Source: CAZGAQ01 sp964523405
GTDB lineage: Bacteria > Planctomycetota > Phycisphaerae > UBA1845 > Fen-1342
Direction: 5' to 3'
DNA: 64,000 nt
NCBI GenBank assembly: GCA_964523405.1
Contig: CAZGAQ010000016.1
Span: forward strand, 1 to 64,000
How positions within the stretch are numbered: position 1 is the stretch's first letter; each line of letters begins with the position of its first letter. The notes beneath the pieces are model-generated. The model searched no databases. It was not told the DNA's origin and was given only the letters and a program-made list of their open reading frames with translations. The translations under genes and the position numbers were made by a program. Below, piece after piece: positions 50,766 to 59,666 of this stretch.

Positions 50766-50892
50766 TAGCGCGGTTTCCCTGATTGTGCGTTGTCTCATGG
50801 CGTCAGGTCTGGGCCCGCCCCCCACAAATCGAAGGGGTGCCTGACGAAGACTGCCCGCTGCCGAGCACTACAGGTAACGCGAAACCGCGCTA
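50766..50892. repeat. REP-like composite element D (3' of pepF)
   Basis: Inverted pair of arms: TAGCGCGGTTTC on the plus strand (from 50766) and the same on the minus strand (from 50892). The central stem is CGTCAGG (50801-50807) with CCTGACG (50840-50846). It lies about 85 nt beyond the pepF stop. Confidence 0.65.
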
Positions 50893-50976
50893 TGACCGCG
50901 CCAGAGCGCTCGACGGCGCGCTGGGCGTCGCGGCCTTAGCCCATCGCGCCGATTGGTTCAGCTTGCTGCGTGCGAC

Positions 50977-52866
50977 CTAGCTCTTCAGCACGCTGTCCAT
51001 CTCATCGAGCAGCTTGCCGAACAGCTCCATCGTGGCCTGGATCGGCTTGGGCGTGCTCATGTCGACGCCGGCGCGCTTGAGGATGTCGATCGGGTAGTCG
51101 CTGCTGCCGGACTTGAGGAAGCCCAGGTAGTCCTGCAGGGCGTTGGGCTCCTGCTTGAGGATGCGGTCCGCCAGCGCCACTGACGCGCAGTAGCTCGTCG
51201 CGTACTTGTACACGTAGAACGCGCGGTAGAAGTGCGGGATGCGCGCCCAATAGCCGTCGACCTCGACGTCGTGAGCGTACGCTGGGCCGTAGTACGTCTT
51301 CACCAACTCGGCGTAGATCTTGCCCAGGGCCTCGTAGTTGAGCGGCTCGTTGCGCTCGGCGGCGGCGTGGACGAGCATTTCGTACTCGGCCCACATGGTC
51401 TGCGTGATGACCGTACCGCGGATGCTCTCGATGGCCATGTTCAGCAGGTACAGCTTCTCGGCTTTGTCCGCGGCATTCTTGCGCAGGTAATCGCCCAGGA
51501 TGACCTCGTTGCACGTGGAGGCGACTTCAGCGAGGAACGTCGGGTAGTCGCCGTACACCGGCGGTTGATTGTGCTGGGTGAACCAGGTGTGCATGGAGTG
51601 GCCCATTTCGTGGGCGACGGTGAACATCTCCTCGTACGTGTTGTTGTAATTCAGCAGCATGAACGGGTGCGTCGCGTACGTGCCCATGCTGTAGGCGCCA
51701 CTGCGCTTGCCCTGCGTCTCGTAGACGTCGATCCAGCCGCTGGAGAAGCCCTTCTTCATCGGCTCCAGGTACTCCGATCCCAAGGGCGCCAGGCCTGCGA
51801 TGACCTTCTCGACCGCGGGCTCGTATTGGATCTGCGGCGCTTCCCCTTCGATGAGCGGCACGAACAGATCATAGATATGGACCTTGTCGACGTTCAGCTT
51901 CTGGCGCCGCAACTCGTAGTAGCGATGCAGCTTGGGCAGGTGCTCGTGGATCGTCGCGATCAGGTTGGTATAGACCGCTGGCGGAACGTTGTCCGGCTCG
52001 AGCGCGGCCTGCAGGGCGCTGTCGTACTTCCGCGCCCGGGCCGTGAACACATCGCCGTTCACCGAGCCGGCCAGCAGAGCGGCCAGCGTGTTCTTGTACT
52101 GCAGGTAGGCGCCGAGGGTGCCTTTAAAGGCCCGCTCGCGCAGCGCGCGATCCGGTGACTGCAGGAAGAGCTGGTAGCGTCCTTCGCTCAGCTCGACGTC
52201 CTTGCCGTCCGCGTCTTTGATGGTCGGAAACTTCATGTCCGCATTCGTCAGCATGCTGAACGCATCGTGCGGAGCACCCGCGAGCTTGCCGGTCATCGCC
52301 AGCAGCTCTTCCTCGCGCGCCGACAGCACGTGCTGCTGCTGCCGCACCAGGTTCTCGAAGTGGTGCCGGTAGATTTTCAGCGGCTCGTTTTCCTGGCACC
52401 ACTTCAGGAGCTGCCCTTCCGGCAGGGCCAGAATCTCCGGTTCGAACCAGGAGAGGGCCTCGCCGAACTGCACGGCTACGTTGCGGGCCCGTTCCTTCAG
52501 CGCCTGACTGCGCGATTCGCGTGTGTCCTGGTCATTGAGCATCTGGGCGTAGGCAAAAGCCTTTTCCAGCCGTACGCCGAGATCCTCGCGCAACTTGAGG
52601 AACTCGGTCAGCGCCGCCGGCGTCTGGCTGACCTTGCCTTTCATGCCCGCCAATTGCGGCAGCCCCGTTTCGACCTGCTTGATGTCGGCCTCCCAAGCCG
52701 CCGCGTCGGCGTACATGTCCCGCAGGTTCCACTTGAACTTGTCCGCGATGGCGGAACGATCCGGCACCTGGCCCGTGCCCTGCGGATCCGCGGCCAGCGC
52801 AAGCGACGTCCAACTCCACATCGACATAACCACCATCCCAGTTAGCCAACCCGTGTGACGCGTCAT
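50977..52866 (-). CDS. pepF: Exported oligoendopeptidase F (M3 family)
   Basis: 629 residues. PepF is a zinc metallopeptidase that cleaves oligopeptides. The zinc site is HEMGH (His419, Glu420, His423) with the third ligand Glu447 in FLAEVAST. The N-terminal oligopeptidase domain (about 35-200) and C-terminal helical part (VDGYWARIPHFY, YVYKYATSYCAS) match the family. Unlike the usual cytoplasmic PepF it begins with a signal peptide (SWTSLALAA), so it probably acts outside the cytoplasm. The peptide transporter at 46651-48534 on the same strand may import its products. Confidence 0.94.
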   Translation of the reverse strand: MTRHTGWLTGMVVMSMWSWTSLALAADPQGTGQVPDRSAIADKFKWNLRDMYADAAAWEADIKQVETGLPQLAGMKGKVSQTPAALTEFLKLREDLGVRLEKAFAYAQMLNDQDTRESRSQALKERARNVAVQFGEALSWFEPEILALPEGQLLKWCQENEPLKIYRHHFENLVRQQQHVLSAREEELLAMTGKLAGAPHDAFSMLTNADMKFPTIKDADGKDVELSEGRYQLFLQSPDRALRERAFKGTLGAYLQYKNTLAALLAGSVNGDVFTARARKYDSALQAALEPDNVPPAVYTNLIATIHEHLPKLHRYYELRRQKLNVDKVHIYDLFVPLIEGEAPQIQYEPAVEKVIAGLAPLGSEYLEPMKKGFSSGWIDVYETQGKRSGAYSMGTYATHPFMLLNYNNTYEEMFTVAHEMGHSMHTWFTQHNQPPVYGDYPTFLAEVASTCNEVILGDYLRKNAADKAEKLYLLNMAIESIRGTVITQTMWAEYEMLVHAAAERNEPLNYEALGKIYAELVKTYYGPAYAHDVEVDGYWARIPHFYRAFYVYKYATSYCASVALADRILKQEPNALQDYLGFLKSGSSDYPIDILKRAGVDMSTPKPIQATMELFGKLLDEMDSVLKS

Positions 52867-53122
52867 GACCTGTCCCTGTGCGCGGGAAGCAGCCCTCGTA
52901 CCCGGTGTAGCCCGCGTACTCCACCGGCGCGAACACTACGAGGGTAGCCCGGGCGGTGCGCAGGGACAAGTCCGGGGACGCGCGGGCGGCCGAATTGACG
53001 AAAAGCGACCGTGCGGACGTGAGGCGCGCCGCGCGCCGGTGGCGCATGAAGCGGACGAGGAGGCGGCCTCGGGGGAGGGATTCCGGCGGGGGCGGACGCG
53101 CCGTAGGCGACGTGCGCGGAGC

Positions 53123-55567
53123 CTACGGGGTGTCCACTTGCGCGCGCATCGCGGTGCACACGCGGGCATATTCCTGTTCCAACTCGGCCAGCAGCGCTGC
53201 CGCACCGTCGCACTCGCCGGCCCGCCCGCTCTTTTCCAGCCGGAGGCTGAGTTCCGCTAGGCGTGTGGCGCCGAGATTGGCTGCGCAGCCCTTCACGCCG
53301 TGTGCGGCGCGGCAGAGGGTGGGGGCGTCGGACGCGCGCGCGGCCGCGCTGATCGACGCCAGCAGCGGGGGGATCTCCGCCTGGAACAGCTCCAACAGGG
53401 AAGCCACCAAGGCCTGGTACTCGGCCGGGTCGGACCCGCGCAGCTCCTCCCAGCGCGCGGCATCCAGCGCCGCGCTGGCATCCTCCGTCGGCGGGCCGGC
53501 GGCCGCGGCGGGGTGGGCACGATCGTCCGCCGGCACGCTCCGCTGTTTGACGCGCGCGCCGCAGCGTTCCAGCACGGCGCGCAATTCCGCCGGGCGAAAG
53601 GGCTTGGCCAGATAGTCGTCCATGCCGGCCGCGGCGCCCGCCTGCCGGTCTTCGTACATCGCGTTGGCGGTCAGCGCGACGATCCAGGGCCGCTGCGCGG
53701 GCGGTACGGTCGCGCCGATGCGGCGCGCCGCCTCGAGGCCGTCCATTTCGGGCATGCGCACGTCCATGAGCACGATGTCGTAGGGACGGCACTGCACCGC
53801 CTCCACGGCCTCGCGTCCGTTGGCGACGACGTCCGGCCGATAGCCCAGTCGCTGCAGCATCGCGACGACGATCTTCTGATTCACGGCCATGTCTTCCGCG
53901 AGCAGAATGCGCAGGGGCAGGCGCCGGGAGAGCTCGGCGTCGAACGGGGACTCGGTCCGGCGCAGCACGACGCGGACGGGACCGGTCGCCGGGGCCACGA
54001 GGACGGTGAAGGTGAAGGTGGAGCCCACCCCGGGGGTGCTCTGCACCCCGATGCTGCCGCCCATCAGCTCCACCAGGCGCTTGCAGATCGCCAGGCCCAG
54101 CCCGGTGCCGCCGTACTGGCGGCTCGTCGACGGTGCCACCTGGCTGAAGGACTCGAACAGGCACGCGAGCCCGTCGGCCGCTATTCCGATCCCCGTGTCG
54201 CTGACGGCGACCTGCAGTTCGATGCGTGCGTCGTCGCGGTGGCGTCCTGCGACCTGGACGGTGACCTGGCCGCGCTCGGTGAACTTCACGGCGTTGCCGA
54301 CCAGGTTCACGAGAACCTGGCGCAGGCGGGACGGGTCGCCGACGACGGCGGTGGGGACGCTGGCGTCGATAGTGTACGCCACTTCGAGACCTTTGCTGGT
54401 TGCCTGCGGGAAGAGGTCGAGCGCCGATTCCAGGCAGTCGCGCAGGTCGAACGCTTCGTTCTCCAGGGCCACGTGCCCAGACTCGATCTTGCAGAAATCG
54501 AGGATGTCGTTGATCAGGGCCAGCAGGGCCTCACCGCCCGTCCTGATGGTCTCCACATAGTCGCTCTGCTCCTCGGTCAGCGCGGTTTCGAGCAGCAGCC
54601 CTGTCATGCCAATGACGGCGTTCATGGGCGTGCGGATTTCGTGGCTCATGTTCGCGAGGAACTGGCTCTTGGCGCGGTTGGCTGCCTCGGCGCGCGCGGT
54701 GGCCTCGGCGAGCGCAGAGTTGGTGGCCGTGAGCGCCTCCTGCTGAGCGTGCATTTGCTGCTTCTGGGCCTCCAGCTCCAGGTTTGCCGATTTGAGGGCG
54801 TGGTTGGTCGCGGCGAGCTCCGTGCGCTGGGCCTGCAACTGCGTATGCTGCTGCTCGAGGCCCACGTTGGCGTCGCGCAGGGCGGCGATCGCCAGCGTCA
54901 GTTCTTCCTGCTGCGCGCGGAGCTGCTCTTTCTGGGCCCGCAGAACCTGGTTGGCGGCCGCCAGCGCCCGGGCCTGCTCGGTCAGTTGTTGCTCGGCGCG
55001 CTTGCGCTGCTCGTTCTCGGCGCGCAGCGCCAAGTTGCCCTGTTCGAGCGACACGCGGGCCGCGGAGCTGATCAGGGCTCCGGCGATCAAGCTCGCGACC
55101 ATCGTCAGCGCCAGCAAGTCGACGCCGCGTTCCGCCGGCGGTTGGGGATGCGCTGCCAGCACCAGGCCCAGGTTGTGTACGGAGTCGGGGGCGCCGTCCA
55201 GCAGCGGTGCGACCAGGAAGGACTCCGGCAGCCCCATGGCGCGGGCCGCCGCCGACAGGTCGTCCGTGAGTTCCTGCGTCCGCACGACGCCACAACTGTC
55301 CACCGTGGCGCACAGGTGCTCGAGCAGGGCGTGCCCGCCGCGCCAGTGCTCCCGGGCGGCCGCGTCGACTCCCAACACGCGCACCACGCGCTGGGCCGCC
55401 GCGCGCCCGGCGATGACGGCGACCAGAGGATACGACAGGACGGTGGAGACCAGGGTCGCGCCGGACTCGGCGATGCTGGCGTCGTCCCCGTGCGCCAGTC
55501 GCGTGAACGACTTGCTGCAGAAGCTGAGCATCTCGAAGACGCGCAGGATGTGACGTTCGCGCTGCAT
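53123..55567 (-). CDS. Hybrid sensor histidine kinase with REC and HPt domains
   Basis: 814 residues from ATG 55567 (MQRERHILRVFEML); an upstream in-frame ATG lacks a ribosome site. Domain order: GAF-like N-terminus (about 1-160), long coiled coil rich in Ala, Gln and Glu (about 165-295), HisKA with phospho-acceptor His309 (NMSHEIRTP), HATPase with the N, G1 and G2 boxes (LVNLVGNAVKF, DTGIGI, GGTGLGLAI), a receiver with Asp602 (LMDVRMPEMDG) and a C-terminal HPt with His756 (AAHGVKGCAAN). No membrane helix is clear, so it is likely cytoplasmic, sensing through the GAF-like part. It is divergent from a response regulator gene. Confidence 0.93.
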   Translation of the reverse strand: MQRERHILRVFEMLSFCSKSFTRLAHGDDASIAESGATLVSTVLSYPLVAVIAGRAAAQRVVRVLGVDAAAREHWRGGHALLEHLCATVDSCGVVRTQELTDDLSAAARAMGLPESFLVAPLLDGAPDSVHNLGLVLAAHPQPPAERGVDLLALTMVASLIAGALISSAARVSLEQGNLALRAENEQRKRAEQQLTEQARALAAANQVLRAQKEQLRAQQEELTLAIAALRDANVGLEQQHTQLQAQRTELAATNHALKSANLELEAQKQQMHAQQEALTATNSALAEATARAEAANRAKSQFLANMSHEIRTPMNAVIGMTGLLLETALTEEQSDYVETIRTGGEALLALINDILDFCKIESGHVALENEAFDLRDCLESALDLFPQATSKGLEVAYTIDASVPTAVVGDPSRLRQVLVNLVGNAVKFTERGQVTVQVAGRHRDDARIELQVAVSDTGIGIAADGLACLFESFSQVAPSTSRQYGGTGLGLAICKRLVELMGGSIGVQSTPGVGSTFTFTVLVAPATGPVRVVLRRTESPFDAELSRRLPLRILLAEDMAVNQKIVVAMLQRLGYRPDVVANGREAVEAVQCRPYDIVLMDVRMPEMDGLEAARRIGATVPPAQRPWIVALTANAMYEDRQAGAAAGMDDYLAKPFRPAELRAVLERCGARVKQRSVPADDRAHPAAAAGPPTEDASAALDAARWEELRGSDPAEYQALVASLLELFQAEIPPLLASISAAARASDAPTLCRAAHGVKGCAANLGATRLAELSLRLEKSGRAGECDGAAALLAELEQEYARVCTAMRAQVDTP

Positions 55568-55845
55568 ACGTTGACTCGGGAAACACGGTCGCGCGGCATG
55601 CCGTCCCGCGCGGCCGCGGGCCGGGGCGGACACGGCCTGTGCGGGCTTTTGCTCCGTCTATGCTTTCGGCCAGATCGGCCTGTCTCAACGCTTACGGCAG
55701 GCGCGCGGCGAGGGCGGTGTTACCGGACTGAATGCGTTGGCGAAGATGCACGCCGCATCAGCCGATACAACCTGCGGCCGGCAGGGAGGAGTGAGCTTGG
55801 GTCGGTGCGCCGCCTGTGGGGCGCGCCTGCGGCAACGAGAGCGAT

Positions 55846-56991
55846 ATGCGCAAATTGCGGCTGGACGATGTGGCCCTGGGCCGGCTGTTGAATGAACTCG
55901 ACGCGCAGGAAATGCGAGTTGAGGGCACGGAACCGCGGCCCGATCTGTATTTCTCCTATCGCATCCCCGGTCTGCGCGTGGATCTGGACGTGTCGCGGGA
56001 TGAGTCGGACTCCCTGATTGCGCCGTCGCGGAAGCTCGGTGCCCACGGCATCTACTTCCTGGTCGGCAACCTGGTACACGCCAACTGCACGTGCCGCATA
56101 CATCTGGTGACCGTGCGCAACAACTGGCAGACCGTCAACGGGACGGTCGAACGCTGCCGCTATCTCCCGGGTACGACCGGCGTGCATGAGGTGTTCGTCC
56201 GCTTTCAGCGGCCGATCGACCCGGCCTCGTTCGCGCCCGCCGCCACCCGGGCACGCATCCTGGCAGCGGACGACAGTCGCGTGTCGCTGAAGCTCTACGA
56301 GCGTCTGCTCGACACCCTGAACGTGGACCTGACCTGCGTGTCCAGCGGGATCGAGGCCGTCGAGCGCGCCGTCGCAGGAAACTACGACCTGGTCCTGATG
56401 GACGTCGAGATGCCCGGCATGGACGGGCTGACCGCCGTACGCATGCTACGCGACAAGGGCTACGTGCGCGCCATCGTGGTCGTCTCTGCCATGTCCTCCC
56501 CGGAAGACCGGGAACGCTGCCTCAGCTCGGGCTGCGACGACTTTCTGGGCAAGCCGCTGACCCGCGAGACGCTCGCCAGCGTGGTGTACCGCAACCGCTC
56601 GGAGCCGCTTGTCAGTGCCATGCTGGATGATCCGGCCATGGTCGACCTCATTGATGGATTCGTGCTCAACCTGACCGAGGCGATTGCCTCCCTCGAGGCC
56701 GCCTATGGCAGCCGTAACCTCGATGAACTCGCCCGGCAGGCGCGCGCGATCAAGGGCGAGGCCGCCGGCGTCGGCTTCGGCTCCATCACCGACGCCGCCA
56801 GCGTGGTGGAGAGCGCGGCCAAGCGTGGTGACGACATGCCGACGATCCGCGGCAAGCTCACGGAGTTGATCCGTTTGTGCATGGCCGCGCGGCCGGCGAC
56901 GAGCCGCACCTCGGAAGAGGTGGGAGAATTGGCGGACGGCGCGCATAAGGGCAAGCCCGGCGACGCCATGGTGAACGGCTCCACGAACTGA
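55846..56991 (+). CDS. Response regulator with PilZ-like N-terminus and degenerate HPt
   Basis: 381 residues. N-terminal part (about 1-128) has the beta-barrel pattern of PilZ domains, which often bind cyclic di-GMP, though the RxxxR motif is not clearly present. A receiver domain follows (about 133-255) with the acidic pair in LAADDSR, phospho-acceptor Asp186 (LMDVEMPGMDG) and Lys in LGKPLT. The C-terminal part (about 270-345) resembles an HPt domain, but the His position is Arg300 (RQARAIKGEAAG), so it should not carry phosphate. It is divergent from the hybrid kinase, its probable partner. Confidence 0.85.
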   Translation: MRKLRLDDVALGRLLNELDAQEMRVEGTEPRPDLYFSYRIPGLRVDLDVSRDESDSLIAPSRKLGAHGIYFLVGNLVHANCTCRIHLVTVRNNWQTVNGTVERCRYLPGTTGVHEVFVRFQRPIDPASFAPAATRARILAADDSRVSLKLYERLLDTLNVDLTCVSSGIEAVERAVAGNYDLVLMDVEMPGMDGLTAVRMLRDKGYVRAIVVVSAMSSPEDRERCLSSGCDDFLGKPLTRETLASVVYRNRSEPLVSAMLDDPAMVDLIDGFVLNLTEAIASLEAAYGSRNLDELARQARAIKGEAAGVGFGSITDAASVVESAAKRGDDMPTIRGKLTELIRLCMAARPATSRTSEEVGELADGAHKGKPGDAMVNGSTN

Positions 56992-57142
56992 CGCTCCACG
57001 CCGTGCAGTCCCGCCCCGGGGGCCCTCTGCGATCTTTGACGTGCCCGGCAGTACGGGCCCGGTCCCGCCGCGGACTTGCTTTCAGCGCGGTCACCTCTAA
57101 GCTCTACGTACATGACGCGGTTTTCGGGCTGAGGAGACCACC

Positions 57143-57931
57143 GTGAAGGATATTTCACTGGGTTTGATGAACGGCAAGCGGGGGATCATCTTCGGCGTGG
57201 CCAACGACCGTTCGCTGGCGTGGCACATCGCCGAGCGCCTGCACGCCGAAGGAGCGGAGTTGGCGTTCACACACCTGCCGCCGCCGAAAATGGAGCGGCG
57301 CGTCCGCCTGCTCGCCGAGCCTCTGGGGGCCACCTGCATTCTGCCCTGCGATGTGACCGACGATGACCAGGTCCGCCGGACCTTCCAGGAGTGCAACCGC
57401 CAGCTCGGTCCGCTGGATTTCGTGGTGCACTCGATCGCCTACGCCAGCCGCGCGGCCCTCAGCAACCCCTTCTTCAAGACCGCGCGGGCGGACTTCCTGC
57501 AGGCCATGGACATTAGCGTGTACTCGCTGATCGCGCTCTGCCAGCACGGACTGCGCTATCTCAATGAAGGCGGTGCCGTGTTGACGCTCTCTTACCTCGG
57601 CGCCGTCAAGATGGTCCCGGGCTACAACGTCATGGGTGTGTGCAAGGCCGCGCTCGAGTCGTCCGTGCGTTATCTGGCCGGCGAGCTCGGCCGCGAGAAA
57701 GATGTCCGCGTCAACGCGCTTTCGGCCGGTCCGGTGCAGACGCTGTCGGCGGCGGGCGTGTCCGACTTCGACAAGATTCTGCGGCACTATCCGAATAAGG
57801 CGCCGCTGCATCGCAACATCAAGGCGACCGAGGTTGGCACCAGCGGCCTCTACCTGCTGAGCGACCTGGCCAGTGGTGTGACCGGCGAAGTGCACTACGT
57901 TGATTGTGGCTACAGCATCGTTGGCTGGTAG
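57143..57931 (+). CDS. fabI: Enoyl-ACP reductase (FabI type)
   Basis: 262 residues; last reduction step of fatty acid elongation, NADH- or NADPH-dependent. The Rossmann-like start is GIIFGVANDRSLAWHIA. The catalytic residues are Tyr151, Tyr161 and Lys168 in the FabI pattern SYLGAVKMVPGYNVMGVCKA. HSIAYA (about 96-101) is also typical. The length matches FabI. GTG/ATG choice: ATG 57143 follows GAGGAG. It stands alone, not in a fab operon. Confidence 0.95.
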   Translation: MKDISLGLMNGKRGIIFGVANDRSLAWHIAERLHAEGAELAFTHLPPPKMERRVRLLAEPLGATCILPCDVTDDDQVRRTFQECNRQLGPLDFVVHSIAYASRAALSNPFFKTARADFLQAMDISVYSLIALCQHGLRYLNEGGAVLTLSYLGAVKMVPGYNVMGVCKAALESSVRYLAGELGREKDVRVNALSAGPVQTLSAAGVSDFDKILRHYPNKAPLHRNIKATEVGTSGLYLLSDLASGVTGEVHYVDCGYSIVGW

Positions 57932-57977
57932 GGCGGGGGCCATGCGGGTCAAGCAGGCACGCGCGGCGGCGCGGCGG

Positions 57978-59603
57978 TTAGAGCCCCGTGCACAAGTGCA
58001 CGATCTCCAGCGGCATCTGCGGCTCCGCGCCGGGCGTCAGTACGGAAATATGGTCGCCCGCCTGCAACACCGTTTCCCCGGTCGGCAACACACTCGCCCC
58101 GGCCCGCTCCACGCAGACGATCAGGCAGCCGCGCGGTAGCCCCGCGCGCGCAATCGGCTGGCCGGCAAGCGGCGAACCCGATTGAATCCCAATATACACG
58201 GTGCGCGGCGCCGGCGTCTGCCGGCCGTGCCCGCAGCGCTCCAGATCGGCCTCGAGCAGGGCATCATAGATGGGTCGGCTGCGCAGGCCTTCGCCGACCA
58301 GATAGGCGGCCAAGCCTGTGATGCAAATCGGGAACAGCAACTGGTAGCCCCCGGTCATCTCGCTGATCAAGACGATGCCGGTCATCGGGGCGCGCACGGA
58401 ACTCACGAAGAAGCCCGCCATGCCCAGCACAGCCAGAATCTGCTCCTGCCGCCCCCAAGCCGGCACGACGAGCGCCACCGATTTTGCGCAGGTGGCTACG
58501 CACAGGGCCCCCAAGAGCAGCATCGGTGCGAAGATGCCGCCCGGCGCGCCCGACCCGTAGCTCAGCGCTGTGAACGCGAACTTCAGCACGAGCAGCACGG
58601 CGAGCGTTCCCAGTCCGGCCCCCAGCGTGCCGCCCAGTACCTGCTCGGCCACGGCGTGCCCTGCGCCGATCGCCCCGGGCATCCACCACGCGGCCAGCCC
58701 GGCGAACATGGCCACCAATCCCGGCAACAGCCATCGCGGGAATGCGCGCTGCGAAATCGCCGTTTCCTGTGTGGTCAGGAGGGCCCAGTTGAACGCGACT
58801 CCGCCCAGCCCCGCGATGACACCGATGCCCGCCGCCATTGGCAGGGATCCCAGCGACATCGCGCCCAGGCCGTGTATTTCAAACGACGGCGTGTCGCCGG
58901 CCAGCCAGTGCGTCACCACGGTGGCGCACACCGCCGCCACCAGCGCCCCCGTCGCGGTGCGCGCGGAAAGCTCGCGGTGCAGCTCTTCAATCACAAACAG
59001 CAGCCCCGCCAAAGGCGCGTTGAACGCCGCCGCCAATCCGGCGCCCGCACCTGCGGACAGCAACTGGGGCAAATCCGCTGGTGGGGTCCGCAGGGGGCCG
59101 GCCAGCGCGCGCGCGATGGCCGCCCCCATTTGTACCGTTGGCCCCTCGCGTCCGAGGGATAGTCCCGATCCGATGCCGAGCACTCCGCCCAGGAACTTCA
59201 CCGGGATGAGCCGCTTCCATTCCAGGGTGCGTACGTGCAGCAACACCCCCTTGAGGTGCGGAATGCCGCTACCCGCCGCGTCCGGGGCGAAGCGCCGCGT
59301 ACACCAGCCTACCAGGCAGCCGACCACCAGGCCGATGCTGGGCAGGACCGCCCAACCCCAGTGCGGACAGGCGTGCAGGTGGGCCAGCAGGTCGGTGCGC
59401 AAGGACTCCGCCCAAGCCAGCGCGTGACGGAAGGCAACGGCCAGTATTCCCGCGCTCAGCCCGACGACGGCCACGCGAAGAAAATGATCCCGGCGCGGCG
59501 CGCGTTGGGACGCGTGTTGCGATGAACCGACAGGTCGCGGGACGGGGTGAGGCAACGGTTTCTCCAAGGATCCCAGCATGGCCTGTCGCGGGTCCGTTGT
59601 CAC
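57978..59603 (-). CDS. ClC-family chloride channel/antiporter with C-terminal TrkA-C domain
   Basis: 541 residues, about 14-18 membrane helices. Filter motifs: GSGIPHLK (111-118), GREGPTVQ (151-158, external gate Glu153), GSGAPGGIFAP, and the internal proton glutamate in VIEELHRE (Glu207), which indicates a proton/chloride exchanger rather than a channel. The last about 75 residues (TVYIGIQSGSPLAGQPI onward) form a TrkA_C-like ligand-binding domain, a common fusion. It is convergent with fabI and its start is 64 nt from the end of the methyltransferase gene. Confidence 0.93.
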   Translation of the reverse strand: MTTDPRQAMLGSLEKPLPHPVPRPVGSSQHASQRAPRRDHFLRVAVVGLSAGILAVAFRHALAWAESLRTDLLAHLHACPHWGWAVLPSIGLVVGCLVGWCTRRFAPDAAGSGIPHLKGVLLHVRTLEWKRLIPVKFLGGVLGIGSGLSLGREGPTVQMGAAIARALAGPLRTPPADLPQLLSAGAGAGLAAAFNAPLAGLLFVIEELHRELSARTATGALVAAVCATVVTHWLAGDTPSFEIHGLGAMSLGSLPMAAGIGVIAGLGGVAFNWALLTTQETAISQRAFPRWLLPGLVAMFAGLAAWWMPGAIGAGHAVAEQVLGGTLGAGLGTLAVLLVLKFAFTALSYGSGAPGGIFAPMLLLGALCVATCAKSVALVVPAWGRQEQILAVLGMAGFFVSSVRAPMTGIVLISEMTGGYQLLFPICITGLAAYLVGEGLRSRPIYDALLEADLERCGHGRQTPAPRTVYIGIQSGSPLAGQPIARAGLPRGCLIVCVERAGASVLPTGETVLQAGDHISVLTPGAEPQMPLEIVHLCTGL

Positions 59604-59666
59604 GGCGTCAACGGCGAAAGCGCGACGGGAACGACCGGCCCAACGCGGTGCAACCGTATGGTGGCC

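Noticed and set aside
53300..55891. 863-codon plus-strand frame
   Set aside because: Antisense to the hybrid kinase.
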